From the NCBI GenBank assembly GCA_028281205.1, contig JANQKJ010000275.1, positions 1 through 7,861 of the forward strand: a stretch of 7,861 bases of DNA, in the 5' to 3' direction. The notes under the pieces were generated by a model. It was not told the origin of the DNA. It worked only from the letters and a program-made list of their open reading frames with translations, and did not search any database. Shown in pieces: positions 4,693 through 7,861 of the stretch (position 1 is the first letter of the stretch; each line of letters starts with the position of its first letter). The position numbers and the translations under genes are program-made. This DNA is from Gammaproteobacteria bacterium. GTDB taxonomy: Bacteria; Pseudomonadota; Gammaproteobacteria; UBA4575.

Positions 4693-6987
4693 TTAAAAGT
4701 CTAAACTGAATGTGACTTTTATATTTCTCGCCACTCCAAAATTACCCACCCCACCTTCTGTATTTGTCCGGTATCTTTTATTACCGACATTATCTATCCC
4801 GAACCTGAGTACAGAATTTTTTAATTTAGTATTATCAAATGGGCGCCAGTTAATCCATACATCTTGAACAAAGTAACTATCAAATCTCTCTGGTACACCA
4901 TTAGCACTTAAATCAGTATTCAAAGCTAATCTTTCATCAACATGTTGACCACGCCAGCCAAAATCTAAATTGTACTTAGGCACAGCGAAGTTAGCTGACA
5001 CAGTTAAAGTATCACCTGGCAAGTTATATATAGGCCTTTTTTGCTTAGTTACTTGATTCACTAAGGGACTAGTTGGAGGCACCCCACCATTAACGAATGG
5101 TATTTGGTCATCATTCAGAAAGTAACCTTCAATTTCTCCATCAATTTCAGAGTACCCAATATTCACCGAAAAGTTCTTACGCGCATAAGTCAATTCTAAT
5201 TCAAATCCATCTCTTTCTTCGTCTGTGAGTTGCTGTCCAGGATTGTCAGGGTCATTATTGAGAAACTCTAATACATTTCTTACTTTTGTATCGAAGAATG
5301 TAAGTTTGGCAAGTAATTTATCATTACCCCAAATACCATCTTTTTGGACTAGCAAGCCGATATCATTATTCACTGACTTTTCTGGTTTAAACAAACTTCC
5401 ACACGCACTTGTTGTAGCAAAAGGTTTTTCAGTAATTCCACCTGTACAGCGACTAAATCCACCAATTGCAAAATATTCATCCACTTTAGGAGGACGGTAT
5501 TGCTCCCAATAATTATAAAAAACTGCAAAGGGTGAATTTCCAAATTTATAAGAGGCACTCAAACTAGGCAAAAATATTCCAAATGACTCAGATGTGTCTT
5601 GGCCAGCGTCTCTTAACAAATCGACTGTGTTACCCACATCTTCATCAAATGTTACACGAACATGGTTGTAATCCCATCTCATACTAGGTGTGATTGTTAG
5701 ATTACCGAGGTCAATCTCATTAACAAGGTAGATACCATATTGCTGATATATGCCACTTGGTTGCGCCAGGTTACCGAAAGAATCTGGCATTAAAGAAATA
5801 TCTATCTGACTTGTTTCACGCTTGCTGTATTCTCCATCTATACCCAGCGTTATGAGATTTGATACTGAACCTAGTTCAACTAGACCTGTGTTTTTTGCAT
5901 CAATAGACCATATATCGTATTCAAACGTATCAACGTCACCTGTTGAATCTGAAGATAGCAATACGTTCTCTAATATATTTCTAATAACCGGATTCGTTTC
6001 TGCAGCTATATTCTCTCGCAAATCCTGTAAAAATGTACTATCACCCTGATCCACATCAGTCACAATAATATCTGAATAGCCAAGTGTTAACTTAAAATCA
6101 ATCAAGTCACTTATTGGGTTATATAAGAACTTCCCACTATATGTTTTATCATCTGATTCTCTATCGACATTACTAAATCCTCCCAATCCACTAACTCGCG
6201 CATCAAATGGCTCTATACCTGAAGACAAATATCTCGAAAAAGATAACCCAAAAGTAATGTCATCATTTGGATAATACTCAAGTTTAGCTAAACCACTACT
6301 GGGGACTGTACTTGAAGCAATTAAATTATTTGACACAGCACCAATACCTGAGCCGGTTAACTTATAGTCATTTGCCTCACGATCAGTAATATTTAATAGT
6401 AAATCTAGTGATTTAGTAGGCGCTGCAAACAAGGTTATAGAATTAACTCGTTCATCGTTATTGAAACGGTGTCCAACTTTTGTATTAACACCAAACGATT
6501 GCCCTGGTTTCAAGAAGTCCGTGGCATCTTTAGTTTCCATTTCTATAACACCACCCAATGCACCACTACCAATTGCTGTAGTCGCTGAGCCACGCGTGAC
6601 TTCTATGCTTTTTAATAATTCTGGCTCTACGAATGTCCCGCCAAAACGGTATTTCTCAAAGTTCTTTATTGCCCCATCAAGCTTAATAATTACATCTTCA
6701 TTATTGCCAAAACCACGAATATCTATATCAATACCACTCGACCTGGAGCCACCACTCAAAGAGACACCAGGAATGTCATCTATAATTTCAAATATATTAC
6801 CTGCTTGTCGTTTTTCAATTTCTTCAAGATTAAAAGAAGTAGTCGTCCTTGTCGGGTCAATAATGACTGGCGGATCTAGAACTGCCTCTACTTCTATCGC
6901 ATCCATAATAAATTCTGTTTGTTCATCTGCATGAACAAACAAACTTATCATGTATAAAAGTATTAATAATAAAAAATATATCGCCAT
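4693..6987 (-). CDS. TonB-dependent outer-membrane receptor, heme/hemoprotein type
   Basis: This is a 764-residue receptor. A hydrophobic signal peptide spans 1-20 (cut after FVHA) but lacks the usual lysine or arginine near its start. A TonB-box-like DAIEVEA lies at 29-35. The plug domain spans about 45-153 (DIPGVSLSGG, IDIRGFGNNEDVIIKLDG, VTRGSATTAIGSGALGG), and the rest is a beta barrel ending in the terminal phenylalanine expected for outer-membrane insertion. No N-terminal signalling domain is present. YRPPKVDEYF (497-506) and FKPEKS (533-538) stand where heme receptors such as HutA and HasR carry their FRAP and NPNL boxes. The loop between them has no histidine but has Cys514 and Cys529. 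The only mature histidines are 173, 442 and 682. Heme as substrate rests on this family likeness and on the downstream hutZ-hmuTUV genes. No Shine-Dalgarno is visible, and the codon before the upstream in-frame TAG leaves no alternative ATG. Confidence 0.85.
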   Translation of the reverse strand: MAIYFLLLILLYMISLFVHADEQTEFIMDAIEVEAVLDPPVIIDPTRTTTSFNLEEIEKRQAGNIFEIIDDIPGVSLSGGSRSSGIDIDIRGFGNNEDVIIKLDGAIKNFEKYRFGGTFVEPELLKSIEVTRGSATTAIGSGALGGVIEMETKDATDFLKPGQSFGVNTKVGHRFNNDERVNSITLFAAPTKSLDLLLNITDREANDYKLTGSGIGAVSNNLIASSTVPSSGLAKLEYYPNDDITFGLSFSRYLSSGIEPFDARVSGLGGFSNVDRESDDKTYSGKFLYNPISDLIDFKLTLGYSDIIVTDVDQGDSTFLQDLRENIAAETNPVIRNILENVLLSSDSTGDVDTFEYDIWSIDAKNTGLVELGSVSNLITLGIDGEYSKRETSQIDISLMPDSFGNLAQPSGIYQQYGIYLVNEIDLGNLTITPSMRWDYNHVRVTFDEDVGNTVDLLRDAGQDTSESFGIFLPSLSASYKFGNSPFAVFYNYWEQYRPPKVDEYFAIGGFSRCTGGITEKPFATTSACGSLFKPEKSVNNDIGLLVQKDGIWGNDKLLAKLTFFDTKVRNVLEFLNNDPDNPGQQLTDEERDGFELELTYARKNFSVNIGYSEIDGEIEGYFLNDDQIPFVNGGVPPTSPLVNQVTKQKRPIYNLPGDTLTVSANFAVPKYNLDFGWRGQHVDERLALNTDLSANGVPERFDSYFVQDVWINWRPFDNTKLKNSVLRFGIDNVGNKRYRTNTEGGVGNFGVARNIKVTFSLDF
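6916..6941 (-). repeat. Perfect inverted repeat (11-bp arms, 4-nt loop) inside receptor signal-peptide codons
   Basis: TGTTTGTTCAT (6916-6926) and ATGAACAAACA (6931-6941) are exact reverse complements around CTGC. In the receptor mRNA this folds into an 11-bp hairpin starting about 47 nt after the start codon, with its loop at the predicted signal-peptide cleavage site (codons for FVHA and DEQT). No T-run follows, so it is not an intrinsic terminator. It could act on translation or mRNA stability, or be a DNA operator. Confidence 0.7.
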
Positions 6988-7008
6988 ACCATTAGGCTAT
7001 AAACAACT

Positions 7009-7046
7009 AAAAAAGTGAAGGCATTCATCGCACGATCAATGCCTTC
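7009..7046 (-). terminator. Intrinsic terminator after the VPLPA-CTERM gene
   Basis: On the minus strand GAAGGCATT (7046-7038) pairs perfectly with AATGCCTTC (7025-7017). ATCG/CGAT can extend the stem inside after one G-G mismatch. AC and then six Ts (7014-7009) follow at once, the layout of a Rho-independent terminator. It lies 22 bp past the stop of the upstream gene and ends only 21 nt before the receptor ATG, so it separates the two genes or attenuates read-through. Confidence 0.85.
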
Positions 7047-7068
7047 TATATCAAAAAGAAATTAAGAA

Positions 7069-7764
7069 TTAAGCAGGGCTGATATTTTTTTGTCTTTTAC
7101 GACCAAATACCCCAAAACCTAATAGTCCACTCAAGAACATCCAAGCAGCTGCTGGCAGTGGAACTGGTGAAGAACCAATATCAGCTGCGATATTGGTTAA
7201 GCTCACACTGGATGCCGCGCCAGTAAAACTGAACAGGTATGAGCCCGCACCAACAATCAAATCCCATAAAAGCAATGACTCAACATTGTCACCTAAACCT
7301 GGGATAGGCAGTCTTGAAAGTTCAATACGTGATTGTGTAGGCGCCATACCATTCAAGGTAATATTTGAATAATCAAATTCATTACCAGACGAAGTTAACT
7401 GTAGTGCTACTTGTGTAGGCCCCATAGGCTCTTGCCCTTCCATCAGTAGCGACCAACCTAAAACGGCAGTTGGACTGTAAATATTTCCACTTCCTACTGG
7501 TATAGGTGTTCCTGATGTTACGGAAACAATAGATGCTGTAGTATTAAATGAACCTACATCTGGGGTGCTATCAGGTGTAGGGCTAAAACCAGGACCTGGC
7601 GTGTAAGTTTCAAATACATCCCACTCTGCGTACATAGTGCCTGCATCACCTCGAGACCAACCTCCCCAGCTATTGCTATTCGAGCTTGGTGTATCAAATG
7701 CAGCATAAGATGTGCTCGTAGCAACAAACGCTATGAACACGGCAATACTTTTAAATTTAAGCAT
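7069..7764 (-). CDS. Secreted VPLPA/PEP-CTERM sorting-domain protein, function unknown
   Basis: This is a 231-residue exported protein. A signal peptide spans 1-21 (LKFKSIAVFIAFVATSTSYA). The mature part begins with a low-charge Ser/Asn/Trp/Gly-rich stretch, then RGDAGTMYAEWDVFETY (38-54) and a Pro/Thr-rich segment (55-70). The middle looks like an all-beta domain (71-195). The C-terminus is a textbook exosortase sorting tail: VPLPA (201-205), hydrophobic AAWMFLSGLLGFGVF (206-220) and basic GRKRQK (221-226). Family members are cut and anchored or released at the surface by an exosortase; none is encoded here. The mature protein has no histidine or cysteine. The start is ATG 7764, fixed by AGGAG at 7772-7776; an upstream in-frame TTG would bury the signal peptide. 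It sits upstream of the heme receptor on the same strand but behind a terminator, so a role in heme capture is only a possibility. Confidence 0.85.
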   Translation of the reverse strand: MLKFKSIAVFIAFVATSTSYAAFDTPSSNSNSWGGWSRGDAGTMYAEWDVFETYTPGPGFSPTPDSTPDVGSFNTTASIVSVTSGTPIPVGSGNIYSPTAVLGWSLLMEGQEPMGPTQVALQLTSSGNEFDYSNITLNGMAPTQSRIELSRLPIPGLGDNVESLLLWDLIVGAGSYLFSFTGAASSVSLTNIAADIGSSPVPLPAAAWMFLSGLLGFGVFGRKRQKNISPA

Positions 7765-7771
7765 TAAACTG

Positions 7772-7776
7772 CTCCT
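7772..7776 (-). promoter_or_regulatory. Ribosome-binding site deciding the VPLPA-CTERM start
   Basis: AGGAG lies seven bases before ATG 7764 and selects the start that places the hydrophobic signal peptide at the N-terminus. A second purine-rich run (AAGGAGAG, 7793-7800) further upstream has no ATG at usable distance. The remaining upstream sequence to 7861 shows no convincing promoter or Fur box. Confidence 0.7.
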
Positions 7777-7861
7777 GTTTTTCGATTGACCTCTCTCCTT
7801 CCCAGAGACGACCGTCAAACAAGATAATTTTGAAATAAGGTTTTAGCTTCAGTCTCACACT

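Noticed and set aside
6461..6934. 157-codon open frame on the plus strand opposite the receptor
   Set aside because: It lies wholly antisense to a convincing receptor gene, has no ribosome-binding site or recognisable domain, and reads as a shadow of the receptor codons. The other plus-strand frames inside hmuV, hmuT and the receptor are rejected for the same reason.
7069..7764. The VPLPA-CTERM protein as a HasA hemophore
   Set aside because: It has a signal peptide and exosortase tail, no histidine in the mature protein and no sequence likeness to HasA.
7765..7818. N-terminal extension of the VPLPA-CTERM protein from a TTG at 7818 (249 aa)
   Set aside because: There is no ribosome-binding site before the TTG, and it would put 18 charged residues ahead of a good signal peptide. 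ATG 7764 has AGGAG at the right distance.
7819..7842. Fur-box-like GATAAT near 7823
   Set aside because: Only the first half resembles the consensus; the second half fails, at about 8 of 19 positions overall.

Overview
The window is AT-rich bacterial DNA and reads as a heme (haem) acquisition island of a Gram-negative bacterium. A gammaproteobacterium, perhaps marine, is the best guess. The reasons are an outer-membrane TonB-dependent receptor, a HutZ protein closely resembling the Vibrio type, a HmuTUV-type heme ABC importer, and a surface protein with a VPLPA-type PEP-CTERM sorting tail, which implies an exosortase elsewhere in the genome. The organism call is inference.

Layout. Positions 1-279 (minus) hold the N-terminal 93 codons of an FMN-dependent NADH-azoreductase that runs off the left edge. 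Positions 280-425 form a compact divergent control region. A 19-bp Fur-box-like palindrome (344-362, 15/19 to the classical consensus) lies over two back-to-back sigma70-like promoters, one for azoR and one for a small unrecognised 84-residue protein (426-680, plus). That small gene converges on the end of the heme operon at a hairpin (682-712). From 4614 down to 738 (minus) runs a tight cluster: hutZ, hmuT, hmuU, hmuV, then a HugZ-like protein with a C-terminal DUF2470 domain. Spacings are 4-nt overlap, about 23-nt overlap, 5 nt and 11 nt, so this is almost certainly one transcript. Upstream on the same strand lies a 764-residue TonB-dependent heme-type receptor (4693-6987). Further upstream is a secreted VPLPA-CTERM protein (7069-7764), separated from the receptor by a strong intrinsic terminator (7009-7046).

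How the genes would work together: the outer-membrane receptor takes up heme, or heme from a hemoprotein, with TonB energy (tonB/exbBD are not in the window). Periplasmic HmuT carries it to the HmuU permease dimer, HmuV hydrolyses ATP, and heme is delivered to the cytoplasm. There HutZ, and perhaps the DUF2470 protein, bind or degrade it to release iron. The azoreductase is a flavin-dependent reductase under the same apparent iron control and could supply reducing equivalents, but nothing in the sequence shows this.

Points that stand out: the Fur-controlled unknown small gene; a perfect 11-bp-arm hairpin inside the receptor's signal-peptide codons; the terminator ending only 21 nt before the receptor start, with no visible Shine-Dalgarno; a receptor loop that lacks the usual heme-ligand histidine and instead has a cysteine pair; and two different HugZ-superfamily proteins at the two ends of one importer operon. 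I saw no tRNA, rRNA, CRISPR array, insertion sequence or attachment site.
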